64,000 nucleotides of DNA from Catenuloplanes niger. GTDB lineage: Bacteria > Actinomycetota > Actinomycetes > Mycobacteriales > Micromonosporaceae. Under the pieces are notes generated by a model that had not been told where the DNA came from, made no database searches, and worked only from the letters and a program-made list of their open reading frames with translations. The position numbers were made by a program, and so were the translations under genes. This document shows positions 32,599 to 42,010 of this stretch, piece by piece. Position 1 is the first letter of the stretch. Each line of letters opens with the position of its first letter. The stretch lies in the NCBI RefSeq assembly GCF_031458255.1, contig NZ_JAVDYC010000001.1, positions 8,914,501 to 8,978,500 on the forward strand, read 5' to 3'.

Positions 32599-33783
32599 AT
32601 GGCTGGACCGGGTGGCTCGCCGCGCATTCTGCTGGTGGACGACGAGCCGGATCTGCTCGACGGGTTGCGGCGGCAGCTGCGGCGGGAGTTCGACGTGGAG
32701 ACGGCGGTCGGTGCCGCGAACGGGCTCTTCACGCTCGGCAAGGGTGCGCCGTTCGAGGTCATCGTGTCGGACTTCATGATGCCCGGGATCAACGGCGCGC
32801 AGTTCCTGGCCGCGGCGAAGAAGGCGGTGCCGTCCGCGACCCGGATGCTGCTCACCGGGCACACGAACCTCGCGGACGCGGCGCTCACCGTCAACCAGGG
32901 CGGCGTGTTCCGGATGCTGCTCAAGCCGGTCGACCACGAGACGATGTGCGCGGCGCTGCGTGACTGCGTGGCACAGCACCGGCTGGTGGTCGCGGAGCGC
33001 GAGCTGCTGGAGCAGACGCTGCGGGGGAGCGTGCAGGCGCTGACCGAGGTGCTCTCGCTGGTCAGCCCCGCGGGTTTCGGCCGGGGTACGCGCATGCGCC
33101 GGGTCGCGTCGGCGATGCTGGACCTCGTCGAGGTGGAGGACCGGTGGGCGGCCGAGCTCGCCGTGCAGATGTCCCAGCTCGGCGTGGTGTCGCTGCCGCC
33201 GGTGGTGGCCGACCGGCTGGCCGCGGGGGACACGCTCAGCGACGCCGAGCAGGCGATGGCCGACCGGATGACCGAGGTCGCCGAGCAGCTGATCTCGCCG
33301 ATCCCGCGACTGGGCCCGGTCGCGGAGGCGATCAGGTACTCACGGAAGGGCTTCGACGGCTCGGGAACACCCCAGGACGGGACGGCCGGCGAGTCGATCC
33401 CGTTCGGCGGCCGGCTGCTGCACCTGGTCGAGGACCACGACGAGCTCCTGGCCCGCGGCACCGTGCCGGCCGTCGCGATCGCGACGCTGCGGTCCCGGGC
33501 CGGCCGCTACGACCCGGTGCTGCTGGACGCACTGGCCACGGTCGCCGCCGCGGCCGGTGGGGTGCGCGGCGTCGCCCTGGCCGAGCTGCAGTGCGGGATG
33601 GTGCTGGCCGCGCCGGTGACCAGCCTCTCCGGCGTGCTGCTGGTCGGCGCCGGGCCGGAGGTCACACCGGGCCTGCTGACCCGGCTGCGGAACTTCGCGG
33701 AACTGGAGGACGGGGTGGCCGAGCCGCTGATGGTGGTGGACGCGCCGGACGCCGGACCGGCCGACCCCGGCGCCACCGGCTGA
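32599..33783 (+). CDS. Response regulator with degenerate HD-GYP output
   Basis: A 394-aa protein. The receiver (about 8-125) has Asp58 in VIVSDFMMPGING and Lys in LLKPVDHE. The C-terminal part resembles RpfG-like HD-GYP domains but has lost the catalytic set. Where active enzymes have an HD pair, this reads LAVQMSQLGVVSLPP, and GYP is replaced by GTP in FDGSGTPQDGTAGESIPFGG. Cyclic-di-GMP hydrolysis is therefore unlikely; it may still bind the nucleotide or act through protein contacts. ATG 32599 follows a GGGGG-rich site; an upstream ATG at 32542 is less likely. Confidence 0.82.
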   Translation: MAGPGGSPRILLVDDEPDLLDGLRRQLRREFDVETAVGAANGLFTLGKGAPFEVIVSDFMMPGINGAQFLAAAKKAVPSATRMLLTGHTNLADAALTVNQGGVFRMLLKPVDHETMCAALRDCVAQHRLVVAERELLEQTLRGSVQALTEVLSLVSPAGFGRGTRMRRVASAMLDLVEVEDRWAAELAVQMSQLGVVSLPPVVADRLAAGDTLSDAEQAMADRMTEVAEQLISPIPRLGPVAEAIRYSRKGFDGSGTPQDGTAGESIPFGGRLLHLVEDHDELLARGTVPAVAIATLRSRAGRYDPVLLDALATVAAAAGGVRGVALAELQCGMVLAAPVTSLSGVLLVGAGPEVTPGLLTRLRNFAELEDGVAEPLMVVDAPDAGPADPGATG

Positions 33784-33788
33784 CGAGC

Positions 33789-33813
33789 CGCCCGGACGAT
33801 CGCGGGCCGGGCG
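33789..33813. terminator. Hairpin between convergent regulator genes
   Basis: CGCCCGG (33789-33795) pairs with CCGGGCG (33807-33813) around an 11-nt loop, midway between two convergent stop codons. The stem is short but GC-only; it can serve both strands. Confidence 0.4.
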
Positions 33814-33823
33814 TACCGCTCGG

Positions 33824-35005
33824 TCAGTGTGCGCGCTCCCGGCGCCACCGGCTGACGGCCGCCCGCGTGCTCGCGTCGAGCTCGTCCTCGTCCAGGGCGG
33901 TGCCGGTGTGCGGGCCGCAGACGGGCCCGAGGTCGGCCTCGGTGATCCGGTGGGCCAGGGCGACCGCTGAGGCGGGATCCGTGGCCGGGCCGGGGCCGGG
34001 CACCGTGGTGTGGCCGCCGACCGCGTCGATCACCGCCGTCGGCAGGCCCCACAGACCCAGCAGGCTCACCCCCACCTGGACGTGCGAGGCGTCGAAGGCG
34101 GTCTGCTCGTACACGTGCAGGTCGCGGTCCCCGGACGTCCAGTTGCCGAGTGCGTCGCAGAAGTCACCCGGCCGGGCCGACGCCAGCACCAGCTGGCCGA
34201 CCTCGTGCAGCAGGCCCGCGGTGAACGCGTCGCTCTGCCAGCCGGCTCCGGCGCCGAGCAGCCGGGCCAGTCTGGACGTCTCGACGGCGTGCAGCGTGAG
34301 CGCGTCGATCCAGGTGGCCGGCAGGGCGGCGTCGGCGTCGAAGACCCGGATCAGGTCGTGCATCATCACGAGGCCACGCACGGTGTGCAGGCCGAGCAGC
34401 GTGACCGCCTGTGCCACGTCGCTGACCTTGTGGCCCGCGGTGTAGGCCGACGAGTTCACCAGGTGCAGGACCTTCGCCGCGGCGGCGGGATCCTTCTCGA
34501 TCACCGTACCGACGGATTGTGCCGACGCCTCCTCGTCTTCGAGCGCCGCCAGCAGTTCGACGAACGTGTGGGACGGGCTGGGCAGGGACTCCACGAAGGC
34601 CACGGCGCTGTGCTGACCGCTGCCGGTCCGCATGCGCGCGTCCAGGAGGCGTTCGATGACGGCGATCAGCACCTCGGGCGTGGTGGGTTTGCTCAGCATC
34701 TCGTGTGCCAGCACCATGATCCGCAGCAGGTTGCTCTCGTTGGTCTGGCCGGACAGGATGACGCGCACCACGCCGGGGAATTCGGTACGTACCTGTTCCA
34801 GCAGGGCCGCGCCGTCCATCTCCGGCATCCGGTAGTCCGTCACCACCACGTCGCACGGCCGGGATCGCATGATGTCGAGCGCCGCCGCGCCGCTCTCCGC
34901 GAACGACATGGTCCAGCGGTCCCGGCAGATACGCAGCATGCGGCGCAGACCGTCGATGATCATCGGCTCGTCGTCGACGAACAGCACGTGCGGTCGCTGC
35001 GTCAC
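33824..35005 (-). CDS. Response regulator with HDOD output
   Basis: A 393-aa protein. The N-terminal receiver has Asp57 (CDVVVTDYRMPEMDG) and the switch Lys in MLSKPTTPE. A HDOD domain follows, starting with LPSPSHTFVELLAALEDEEASA and KDPAAAAKVLHLVNSSAY. TWIDALTLHAVETSRLARLLG and FTAGLLHEVGQLVLASARP are the hallmark positions of HDOD. HDOD proteins are regulators lacking phosphodiesterase residues. It overlaps the upstream kinase gene by 4 bp (ATGA), so the pair is cotranslated. It has a paralogous pair on the opposite side of the divergent promoter. Confidence 0.9.
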   Translation of the reverse strand: MTQRPHVLFVDDEPMIIDGLRRMLRICRDRWTMSFAESGAAALDIMRSRPCDVVVTDYRMPEMDGAALLEQVRTEFPGVVRVILSGQTNESNLLRIMVLAHEMLSKPTTPEVLIAVIERLLDARMRTGSGQHSAVAFVESLPSPSHTFVELLAALEDEEASAQSVGTVIEKDPAAAAKVLHLVNSSAYTAGHKVSDVAQAVTLLGLHTVRGLVMMHDLIRVFDADAALPATWIDALTLHAVETSRLARLLGAGAGWQSDAFTAGLLHEVGQLVLASARPGDFCDALGNWTSGDRDLHVYEQTAFDASHVQVGVSLLGLWGLPTAVIDAVGGHTTVPGPGPATDPASAVALAHRITEADLGPVCGPHTGTALDEDELDASTRAAVSRWRRERAH

Positions 35006-37182
35006 CGTTGCGCCTCCAGCGACTTCGCGGACACGGCGGCCACGTCACCCGGGGAGATCGGCAGCCGGACGGTGAAGACCGTGCCCACCCCCACCTCACT
35101 GGTGAAGTCGACCGTGCCGCCGTGCCGGTCGGCCACCAGGCTCCGTACCAGCGCAAGACCCTGGCCCGTGCCGGTGCCGACCTCCTTGGTGGTGAAGAAC
35201 GGCTCGAAGAGCTTGTCGGCGATCTCGGGCGGTACCCCGGTACCGGTGTCCGCGACGTTGATCACGACATGTCCGCGGTCCACGGTGGTGGAGACCCGGA
35301 TGGTGCCCCGGCCGCGGTTCGCGGCGGCGATCGCGTGCGCGGCGTTGACGAGGAGGTTCAGCAGCACCTGGTTGATGTCGCCCAGGTGGCAGTAGACGAG
35401 CGGCAGGTCGGCCAGGTCGGTCTCGACGTCGGCGACGTACTTGATCTCGTTGTTGGCGACCACGAGCGTGTTCTGGATAGCTTCGGTGAGGTTCGCCGGC
35501 GCCTTCTCCTCGGTGCCGGGGTGACCGAACGCCTTCATCGCCCGGACGATCCCGGCCACCCGGTTGACGCCCTTGAGCGTCTGGGCGATCGCCTTCGGCA
35601 CCTCGTCCATCAGGTAGTCCATCTCGAGTTCCTCGGCCAGCTCGTCGATGCGCCGCCTCGTCTCGGCCAGGTCGTCCGGCCCGGTCGCCGCCGCGGCCAG
35701 CTCGCGGTAGGTGTCCCACAGCCGTACCAGGTCCGCGAACGAGTTCTCCATGAAACGGACGTTGTCCCCGATGAACTGGATGGGCGTGTTGATCTCGTGC
35801 GCGATGCCGGCGGCGAGCCGGCCGATCGACTCGAGTTTCTGCGCGTGCCGCAGCTCCAGCTCCAGGCGCTGCCGTTCGGAGATGTCGCGTGCGGTCAGGA
35901 CGATGCTGCGGGAGCCGTCGTGCTCGGTCGCGTGCTCGAGCAGGGCCTCGACCTCGACCCACGGCATGTCGTCGGTGCCGCGCATCCGGCACACGCGGGG
36001 GGACGGGCCCTCCGCCCTCGTCTCCAGCAGGGAGGCCACGTCCTGCGGGTGGAGCAGGCTCCACACGGGGGCGCCGACGAGTTCGTCCCGGCTCCGGCCG
36101 AACATGGCCTCCGCCGCCGGATTGACGAACCGGATGGTGCCGGCCTCACCGGCCAGCAGCAGCGCGTCCGGCAGGTGCTCGACGACCACGCTCAGCCGGG
36201 ATCTGACCAGCATCTGGTCCAGCGTGAGGGCGGTCTCGCCGGCCAGGGTGAGCACCGCGGCGGACAGGTCGTCGATGGGGTGCCGGTCGAGCGCGAGCAC
36301 CAGCATGCCGAACGTGCTCTCGTGCGCGACCAGCGGCGCCATGCCGATCGCGTGGTGTCGCGGCAGCCGCAGCACGTCGGCCAGCGAGCCCGCCGCGTCG
36401 TCCGTGACGACGGTGTAGCCGCCGGAGCGCAGCGTCTCCCGCGCCTGCGGGGGCAGCCGGTCGAGTTCGGTCACCCAGCCGACCGCTTCGGTGCCGACGT
36501 GCCCGGCCGCGGCGACCACGTGCAGGGCCGGCCCGGCGACGGTGAAGATCAGCGCGGCGTGCACCCGGCGGTCCAGGGCCAGCGCCGCGCCCAGGGCGAC
36601 ATCCAGCACGTCCGCCCGGCTGGTCGAGGCCGCGAGCCCCGCGCCGGCCGAGGCCATGGCGCTCTCCCGGGCGGCGGCGCGGTCCCGGGCCCGGCTGACG
36701 CGGGCCAGGAAGTGAGTGACGGTCAACGACAGCAGGGCGGTGAACATCAGCGACATGGCGCTGCCGGAGCCGGTGTGGAACACCTCGAACCCGGTCGCCA
36801 TGATGCCGGCCACCACGCCCGCGCCGAGCAGCTTCTCCCGTGCCTGGCCGTAGAGCGCGCGGAAGCTGACCCAGATGAAACACAGCCCGACGGCGGCGAC
36901 GAAGTCCGAGGCGCCGAGCACGAGCAGGACGCACAGGCCTTCGGGAATCCAGCTCCAGACGGGGAAACCCTGCCGGCGATATCCGGCGTACGACCATGCC
37001 TGCAGCACCACGATCAGGACGACCACGGTCACGGCCCGGGTCAGGTCGCCGTGTGCCTCCACGCCCCACAGGCCGAACGCCGGCCACAGCATCAGCAGCC
37101 CGAGGAAGAGGGTCCGGATCTGGCCGAGCATCGTGTCGGTCCCGGAGAGCCATCGATGCACGAACATATCTCTGGACAGCAT
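35002..37182 (-). CDS. Sensor histidine kinase (membrane-GAF-PAS-HisKA-HATPase)
   Basis: A 726-aa kinase. Residues 20-165 hold about six membrane helices, then a GAF-like domain (about 185-325) and a PAS domain (about 330-440). The HisKA box is [17 protein letters not shown] with His462, followed by a long linker and then an ATPase module ([52 protein letters not shown]). HEINTPIQF marks a distinct subclass in which the helices after the His are lengthened. ATG 37182 is preferred because GGGAGG lies just upstream; a GTG 15 bp earlier is in frame. It overlaps the HDOD regulator by 4 bp. Confidence 0.92.
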   Translation of the reverse strand: MLSRDMFVHRWLSGTDTMLGQIRTLFLGLLMLWPAFGLWGVEAHGDLTRAVTVVVLIVVLQAWSYAGYRRQGFPVWSWIPEGLCVLLVLGASDFVAAVGLCFIWVSFRALYGQAREKLLGAGVVAGIMATGFEVFHTGSGSAMSLMFTALLSLTVTHFLARVSRARDRAAARESAMASAGAGLAASTSRADVLDVALGAALALDRRVHAALIFTVAGPALHVVAAAGHVGTEAVGWVTELDRLPPQARETLRSGGYTVVTDDAAGSLADVLRLPRHHAIGMAPLVAHESTFGMLVLALDRHPIDDLSAAVLTLAGETALTLDQMLVRSRLSVVVEHLPDALLLAGEAGTIRFVNPAAEAMFGRSRDELVGAPVWSLLHPQDVASLLETRAEGPSPRVCRMRGTDDMPWVEVEALLEHATEHDGSRSIVLTARDISERQRLELELRHAQKLESIGRLAAGIAHEINTPIQFIGDNVRFMENSFADLVRLWDTYRELAAAATGPDDLAETRRRIDELAEELEMDYLMDEVPKAIAQTLKGVNRVAGIVRAMKAFGHPGTEEKAPANLTEAIQNTLVVANNEIKYVADVETDLADLPLVYCHLGDINQVLLNLLVNAAHAIAAANRGRGTIRVSTTVDRGHVVINVADTGTGVPPEIADKLFEPFFTTKEVGTGTGQGLALVRSLVADRHGGTVDFTSEVGVGTVFTVRLPISPGDVAAVSAKSLEAQR

Positions 37183-37354
37183 CGTCGCCTCCCGCACCGG
37201 CCGAGACCGAACACCCCTGTCAGTGGCATCGGCACCGTAACCGGCACAGCTGAGTCAAACCCGCCGATCAGCGAACTCAACTGTCACCCGTCCAGGCCGA
37301 TGGGCCCCGCAGGAGGCCGGTTCGTGACGGCGTGTCCCGGGAGGGGAGTTCCGC

Positions 37355-38563
37355 ATGTCGAAGCAGGCGGAGGAGTTCCGCTCCATCGCCGTGGACAACA
37401 TGGCGGACGGCCTGTACACCACGGACGAGCAGGGTCGCCTCACCGTCGTCAACCCGGCCGCGGCCCGGATGCTCGGCTGGGCGGAGCGGGAGCTTCTCGG
37501 CCGGAACGTGCACGAGACGGTGCACACGTGCGTCCCGCTGTCGCCCACCGGATGCCCGCTGACGCGGGTGTACGCCACCGGCGAGCCGGCGGAGATCGAC
37601 AACGAGACGTACGTCCGCAGGGACGGCTCCGTCTTCCCGGTCCGGTACTCGGCCGCGCCGCTGCACGCCGGTGCGGTGGTCACCGGCGTCGTCGTGGTCT
37701 TCCGGGACACCACGGAGCAACGCCGCCGGCAGCGGCGCGAGGTCGAGGACCGCCACGACCAGAAGCTGGAATCCCTCGGCCGGCTCTCCGCCGGGCTGGC
37801 CCACGAGATCAACACGCCGATCCAGTTCGTCGGCGACAACACCCGGTTCCTCGCCGAGGCGTACCGGCAGATGCTGGAACTGCTGGTGGTCTACCGGGAC
37901 TGCCTGGAGCCGGACTCCGGGCAACTGCCGTGGGAGGAGCGCAAGCGCCGGGCGACGGAGGCCGAGCGGGCCGCCGACATGGAGTACCTGACGTCCGAGG
38001 TGCCGACCGCGGTCGCGCAGAGCCTCGAGGGCATCGAGCGCGTCGCGTCGCTGGTGAAGGCGATGAAGGCGTTCAGTTTCAAGGGTACGGAGGACCGCGC
38101 GTACGCCGACCTGAACGAGGCGATCCGGACCACGCTCGCGGTGGTCCGTAACGAGGTCAAGTACGTCGCCGACGTCGTGCTCGACCTGGGCGAGATCCCC
38201 GAGATGCTGTGCCATGTCGGCGACCTCAACCAGGTCTTCCTGAATCTGCTGGTGAACGCGGCCGACGCCATGGAGGGCCGGGAGCGGCGTGGTGAGATCC
38301 GGGTGAGCACACGCGTCGAGGACCGGACCGTCGTGATCACCTTCGCCGACGACGGAGCCGGCATCCCCGAGGAGATCCAGAAATTGATCTTCGAGCCGTT
38401 CTTCACCACCAAGGCGGTCGGCAAGGGCACCGGTCAGGGCCTCGCGCTGGCCGTGGCGATCTGCGAGAAACACGGCGGCACCATCGACGTCGACTCCCGG
38501 CCCGGTGCGGGAGCCACGTTCACCCTCCGCCTGCCCATCGTCGGAAGGCGTACAGCGGCATGA
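37355..38563 (+). CDS. PAS sensor histidine kinase, paralogue of the opposite-strand kinase
   Basis: A soluble 402-aa kinase. The PAS domain (about 8-125, [20 protein letters not shown]) contains two cysteines in [18 protein letters not shown]. The HisKA box is [17 protein letters not shown] with His150, and the ATPase core reads [36 protein letters not shown] and [14 protein letters not shown]. The kinase core clearly resembles that of 35002-37182, down to EVPxAxAQxLxGxxRVAxxVxAMKAF. It overlaps the following HDOD regulator by 4 bp. GGGAGGGGAG precedes ATG 37355. Confidence 0.93.
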   Translation: MSKQAEEFRSIAVDNMADGLYTTDEQGRLTVVNPAAARMLGWAERELLGRNVHETVHTCVPLSPTGCPLTRVYATGEPAEIDNETYVRRDGSVFPVRYSAAPLHAGAVVTGVVVVFRDTTEQRRRQRREVEDRHDQKLESLGRLSAGLAHEINTPIQFVGDNTRFLAEAYRQMLELLVVYRDCLEPDSGQLPWEERKRRATEAERAADMEYLTSEVPTAVAQSLEGIERVASLVKAMKAFSFKGTEDRAYADLNEAIRTTLAVVRNEVKYVADVVLDLGEIPEMLCHVGDLNQVFLNLLVNAADAMEGRERRGEIRVSTRVEDRTVVITFADDGAGIPEEIQKLIFEPFFTTKAVGKGTGQGLALAVAICEKHGGTIDVDSRPGAGATFTLRLPIVGRRTAA

Positions 38564-39750
38564 GCACGCCCCGGATCGTCTTCGTCGACGACGAACCGAA
38601 CATCCTCGACGGCCTGCGCCGGTCGCTGCGCGCCAAACGGCACGAATGGGACATGTCCTTCGTCCCGGGCGGGGAGCCGGCGCTCGAGATCCTCGCCGAA
38701 TCACCCTGTGCGGTGATCGTGTCCGACATGCGGATGCCCGGCATGGACGGGGCCCAACTGCTGACCGAGGTCAGCCGGCTGCACCCCGGGACCGCCCGGG
38801 TCGTGCTCTCCGGGCACACGGAGCAGGACGCCGCGATCAAGGCGGCCATCGCCGGTCACCGGTTCCTGCCGAAGCCGATCGAGGGCGAAGCCGTCATCGA
38901 CGTCATCGACCAGCTGATGATCCGCACGTCACCGAGGCACGGGGAACAGGCCCGTCGAGTCGCCGGGTCGGTACGGATGCTGCCCACGCTTCCCCAGCAG
39001 GACGCCGAACTCATCGACCTGCTCAGCGCGGCGGAGGTGGACCACGACCGGCTGGCCGGCGCGGTCGTCCGGCACATCGGGTTGACCGCCAAGGTGCTCC
39101 AGTTGTCCAGTTCGGGGTTCTTCGGGTCCCGGCCCAAGAACGCCTCCGTCACCGCGGTGATCAGCGCCGTGGGGATCTCGACGGTCCGGGCCCTGGCGCG
39201 GGCCGGCGCGGCGCACCGGGAACCGGTCACCCGGTCCCCGGCGGTCGCCGCGTCCGTCCGGTCGATCTGGCGGCACGCGGTGGCCACCATGCTGCTCGCG
39301 GAACAGGTCGCCTCGCCGGCCCACCGCCCGCACGCGCAGGCCGCGGCCATGCTCCAGGACGTCGGCCGGCTCGCCGCGATCGCGGCCCCGCCCGAGATCA
39401 CCGAGGCGCGCACCCCGCCCGACACCCCGGGCGGCGACGCCGGGGTGCCGTTCCGGGACATCGGCGTGGAGCTGTTGCACCTGTGGGGACTGCCCTCGCC
39501 GATCGTGGCCGCGGTCGCCGAACGCGACCTGCCGCACGAGCCGGCCGAGTCGGGCCTCGGCGTGCCCGGAGCCCTGCGCACCGCCCACCTTCTGGTGCAA
39601 CAGACCGATTCCTGTGACCCGGCCGACGGACAGCACGAGGATGAACTGGCACGGCTGCTGTCCCACCCGCAACTGGCCGCCCGCGACACCGACTGGCACC
39701 GGGCGGCCCACGCGGCATCCGCGCGCGCCACCGAGCGCCTCGAGTCCTGA
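38560..39750 (+). CDS. Response regulator with HDOD output (second copy)
   Basis: This 396-aa protein pairs a receiver (Asp56 in CAVIVSDMRMPGMDG; Lys in RFLPKPIEGE) with an HDOD domain. The latter shows LPTLPQQDAELIDLLSAAEVDHD, LTAKVLQLSSSGFFGSRP, IWRHAVATMLLAEQVAS and AAMLQDVGRLAAIAAPPE. The LxHxxG position of the opposite copy has become LQDVG. It shares 4 bp with the kinase gene and is the clear paralogue of 33824-35005. Output is probably by protein-protein contact. Confidence 0.9.
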   Translation: MSTPRIVFVDDEPNILDGLRRSLRAKRHEWDMSFVPGGEPALEILAESPCAVIVSDMRMPGMDGAQLLTEVSRLHPGTARVVLSGHTEQDAAIKAAIAGHRFLPKPIEGEAVIDVIDQLMIRTSPRHGEQARRVAGSVRMLPTLPQQDAELIDLLSAAEVDHDRLAGAVVRHIGLTAKVLQLSSSGFFGSRPKNASVTAVISAVGISTVRALARAGAAHREPVTRSPAVAASVRSIWRHAVATMLLAEQVASPAHRPHAQAAAMLQDVGRLAAIAAPPEITEARTPPDTPGGDAGVPFRDIGVELLHLWGLPSPIVAAVAERDLPHEPAESGLGVPGALRTAHLLVQQTDSCDPADGQHEDELARLLSHPQLAARDTDWHRAAHAASARATERLES

Positions 39751-39775
39751 CCACAGCGCAGACGACGGAGAGAAC

Positions 39776-40195
39776 ATGGCGACGATCCTGGTGGTGGACG
39801 ACGACCCGGGGATCCGGCAACTGCTCACCGACCTGCTGGAGATGGACGGCCACGTCGTCGCGGTGGCCGTGGACGGCCATGACGGCCTGCGGGCCCTGGA
39901 GGTCGTCCGCCCCGACTTCGTGATCCTGGACGTGATGATGCCGGGCCTGGACGGCTACGGCGTGCTGCGCAGCATCCGCGCCCAGGAGGGCGATCCCGTG
40001 CCCGTCCTGATGCTCACCGCCGCCGCCGACCCGGACTCGGCATCCCGCGGCTGGGCCGACGGGGTCGACTACTACCTGGCCAAACCCTTCACCGCCGAGG
40101 ACGTACTGGACCTGGTCGAGGGAGCGCTCGGCACCCGCGTCCCGACCGTCGGTGAGGACTTTCCCGGCGCGTTCCGCCCGGAATCGCGACCGTGA
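39776..40195 (+). CDS. Single-domain response regulator (REC only)
   Basis: A 139-aa protein that is just a receiver: acidic pair in VVDDDPGIRQL, phospho-acceptor Asp52 (FVILDVMMPGLDGYG), Thr in LMLTAAADPDS, and Lys in YYLAKPFTAEDVL. The C-terminal 20 residues are not a DNA-binding domain. ATG 39776 follows a GGAGAG site, 25 bp after the HDOD regulator gene, so they may share a transcript. It could shuttle phosphate or sink it from a nearby kinase. Confidence 0.9.
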   Translation: MATILVVDDDPGIRQLLTDLLEMDGHVVAVAVDGHDGLRALEVVRPDFVILDVMMPGLDGYGVLRSIRAQEGDPVPVLMLTAAADPDSASRGWADGVDYYLAKPFTAEDVLDLVEGALGTRVPTVGEDFPGAFRPESRP

Positions 40196-40336
40196 TGACG
40201 GCGCGTTCGGCGGTGCCGTCGTAGTCGGAGGGTTAGCGCCGTGGTTGCGATCCGGGGGTTTCCTCAGACACCCGACCGGGGCGCCGATGCTCAGCTCACC
40301 TATCGAATCCAGCACACCCCCGAAGGTGGCAGGAGC

Positions 40337-42010
40337 ATGGAACGTAGCGATCGTCCGACCCGCCGCAGAGGCGCACTCATGGCGGCGGCCCTCATCATCA
40401 CCTCCACCGCCGTCCCCCTGACGGCGACCCCCGCCGGTGCCCACGCCGCACCGACCTGGCGTGACGTCGTCGTCACCGGCCCGCCCGGAGCCGCGGACGC
40501 GGTCACGGCAGCCGGTGGCGAGATCATCGCGTCCCTGCCGGTCGCGGGCGGAGTCGCCGCCCGGCTGCCCGCCGCCGCCCGGCTCGACGCGCGCTGGGTC
40601 GTGGCTCCCCAGCGCGAACTGCGGGTCGCCGCCGCGTCCGACGCCACCACGGCCACGGCCGCGGCCACCCTGCGCGACACCCTCGGCCTGCCGGACGACG
40701 CGACCGGGGGCGCCGGGGTCACCGTCGCGGTGGTCGACACCGGCATCGCCGACGTGCCGGACCTGGCCGGCCGGATCAGCCGACGCCTCGACTTCACCGG
40801 GACCGGCAACGGCGACGGCTACGGGCACGGCACGTTCATGGCCGGCCTGATCGCCGGCTCGGGCGAGGCCTCCGGCGGCGCCTACCGCGGCGTCGCACCG
40901 GCCGCGTCGCTGATCGACATCAAGGTCGCCGACGCCACCGGCAGCACGGACCTCATCACCGTCCTGCGCGGCCTGCAGTGGGTCAGCGACCACTCCCGGC
41001 AGGTGCAGGTGCTCAACCTGTCGCTGTCCTCCGGCAGCACGCTGCCGTACCAGGTCGACCCGCTCAACCAGGCGCTGCGATCACTGTGGTTCCGCGGCGT
41101 CACGGTCGTCGTCCCCGCCGGCAACGACGGCCCGGGCACCGGCACGGTCACCGCGCCGGGCAACGACCCGCTGCTGCTCACCGTCGGCGGCCTCGACGAC
41201 GGTGGTACCGCCGCCCGGGACGACGACGTCGTCGGGGTGTGGTCGGGGCGCGGGCCCACCGCGCAGGGCGACGCCAAGCCGGACCTGGTCGCACCGGGTG
41301 GCCACGTGGTCAGCCTGCGCTCGCCGGGCAGCGTCGTGGACACCGCCGCGCCGCAGGCCCGCGTCGGTGACCGGTACTTCAAGGGTTCCGGCACGTCGAT
41401 GGCGACGGCGGTGGCCTCCGGCCTCGTCGCGGTGACGCTCGGCGAGCAGCCGAAGCTCCGTCCCGACTCGGTGAAGAGCCTGTTCACCAGCACCGCGTAC
41501 GCCGCACCGGGTCTGACCCGGGCCGCGGGCGGCGGTGCCGGCGGGCTCGACGCGGCCCGCATCCTGAGCGAAGCGCCCGAATGGCGGTCAACCGGGGTCG
41601 AGCACGCGCAGACTCGGGACATGGCAACCTTGGCCCGCGACGCGAAGCAGTGGGCGGCCTTCGAAACGGTGCTGCTGAAGGGCGACGCGGCCGCGTCGGC
41701 CGCGCTCTGGGAGAAGCTCAGCCCCGCCTCCCGGGAATGGGCGGCCCGCGCCTGGGCGCAACTCGACCCGGCCGCCCGCGCCTGGGCGGCTCGCGCGTGG
41801 GCGGCACGGGCCTGGGCCGGCGCCGGCGCGGAGTGGGCCGCGCGGGCCTGGGCGGCCCGCGCCTGGGCGACCCGCACCTGGACGTCCGACGAGTGGTCCG
41901 CACGCGCCTGGGCCGCCCGGTCCTGGGCCGGCGCCGACTGGGCGGCCCGGTCCTGGGCCGCCGACCGCTGGAGCGCCCGGTCCTGGGCCTGGATCCACCC
42001 GGATCGGTGA
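40337..42010 (+). CDS. Secreted subtilisin-type (S8) protease with Trp-pentad C-terminal repeat
   Basis: A 557-aa protein. A Tat-like N-terminus (DRPTRRRGAL, then a hydrophobic core and Ala-x-Ala near 37) directs export. The S8 catalytic triad is complete: Asp134 (VAVVDTGIAD), His164 (GYGHGTFMAG), Ser354 (GTSMATAVASG), with oxyanion Asn263 (PAGNDGP). Residues about 467-552 are an unusual repeat in which Trp recurs every five residues, W-(A/S)-A-R-(A/S). No sortase or membrane anchor follows. Its stop overlaps the next gene, a membrane kinase (GTGA), so the two are cotranslated. ATG 40337 has AGGAG immediately upstream. Confidence 0.9.
   Translation: MERSDRPTRRRGALMAAALIITSTAVPLTATPAGAHAAPTWRDVVVTGPPGAADAVTAAGGEIIASLPVAGGVAARLPAAARLDARWVVAPQRELRVAAASDATTATAAATLRDTLGLPDDATGGAGVTVAVVDTGIADVPDLAGRISRRLDFTGTGNGDGYGHGTFMAGLIAGSGEASGGAYRGVAPAASLIDIKVADATGSTDLITVLRGLQWVSDHSRQVQVLNLSLSSGSTLPYQVDPLNQALRSLWFRGVTVVVPAGNDGPGTGTVTAPGNDPLLLTVGGLDDGGTAARDDDVVGVWSGRGPTAQGDAKPDLVAPGGHVVSLRSPGSVVDTAAPQARVGDRYFKGSGTSMATAVASGLVAVTLGEQPKLRPDSVKSLFTSTAYAAPGLTRAAGGGAGGLDAARILSEAPEWRSTGVEHAQTRDMATLARDAKQWAAFETVLLKGDAAASAALWEKLSPASREWAARAWAQLDPAARAWAARAWAARAWAGAGAEWAARAWAARAWATRTWTSDEWSARAWAARSWAGADWAARSWAADRWSARSWAWIHPDR
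41738..41992 (+). repeat. Tandem 15-bp coding repeat: Trp-pentad array of the S8 protease
   Basis: In the translated protein Trp occurs at residues 468, 473, 483, 488, 493, 500 and then every five to 550. The units are of the form WAARA, WSARS, WAGAD and WATRT. The fixed five-residue period continues without break from W500 to W550. The underlying DNA shows recurring TGGGCGGCCCG/CGCCTGGGC units, indicating expansion by duplication. Confidence 0.9.

Noticed and set aside
29178-32963. A 1261-codon frame opposite two kinase genes
   Set aside because: Same effect: low-complexity composition, no motifs, and both underlying kinases have complete domains.
30313-32979. Long minus-strand frame overlapping the MASE1 kinase
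   Set aside because: A different frame of the same strand; Arg-rich noise, and it would run through the divergent promoter.
35008-38151. A 1047-codon plus-strand frame over the kinase pair
   Set aside because: Antisense and out-of-frame shadow crossing a divergent promoter; no recognisable protein features.
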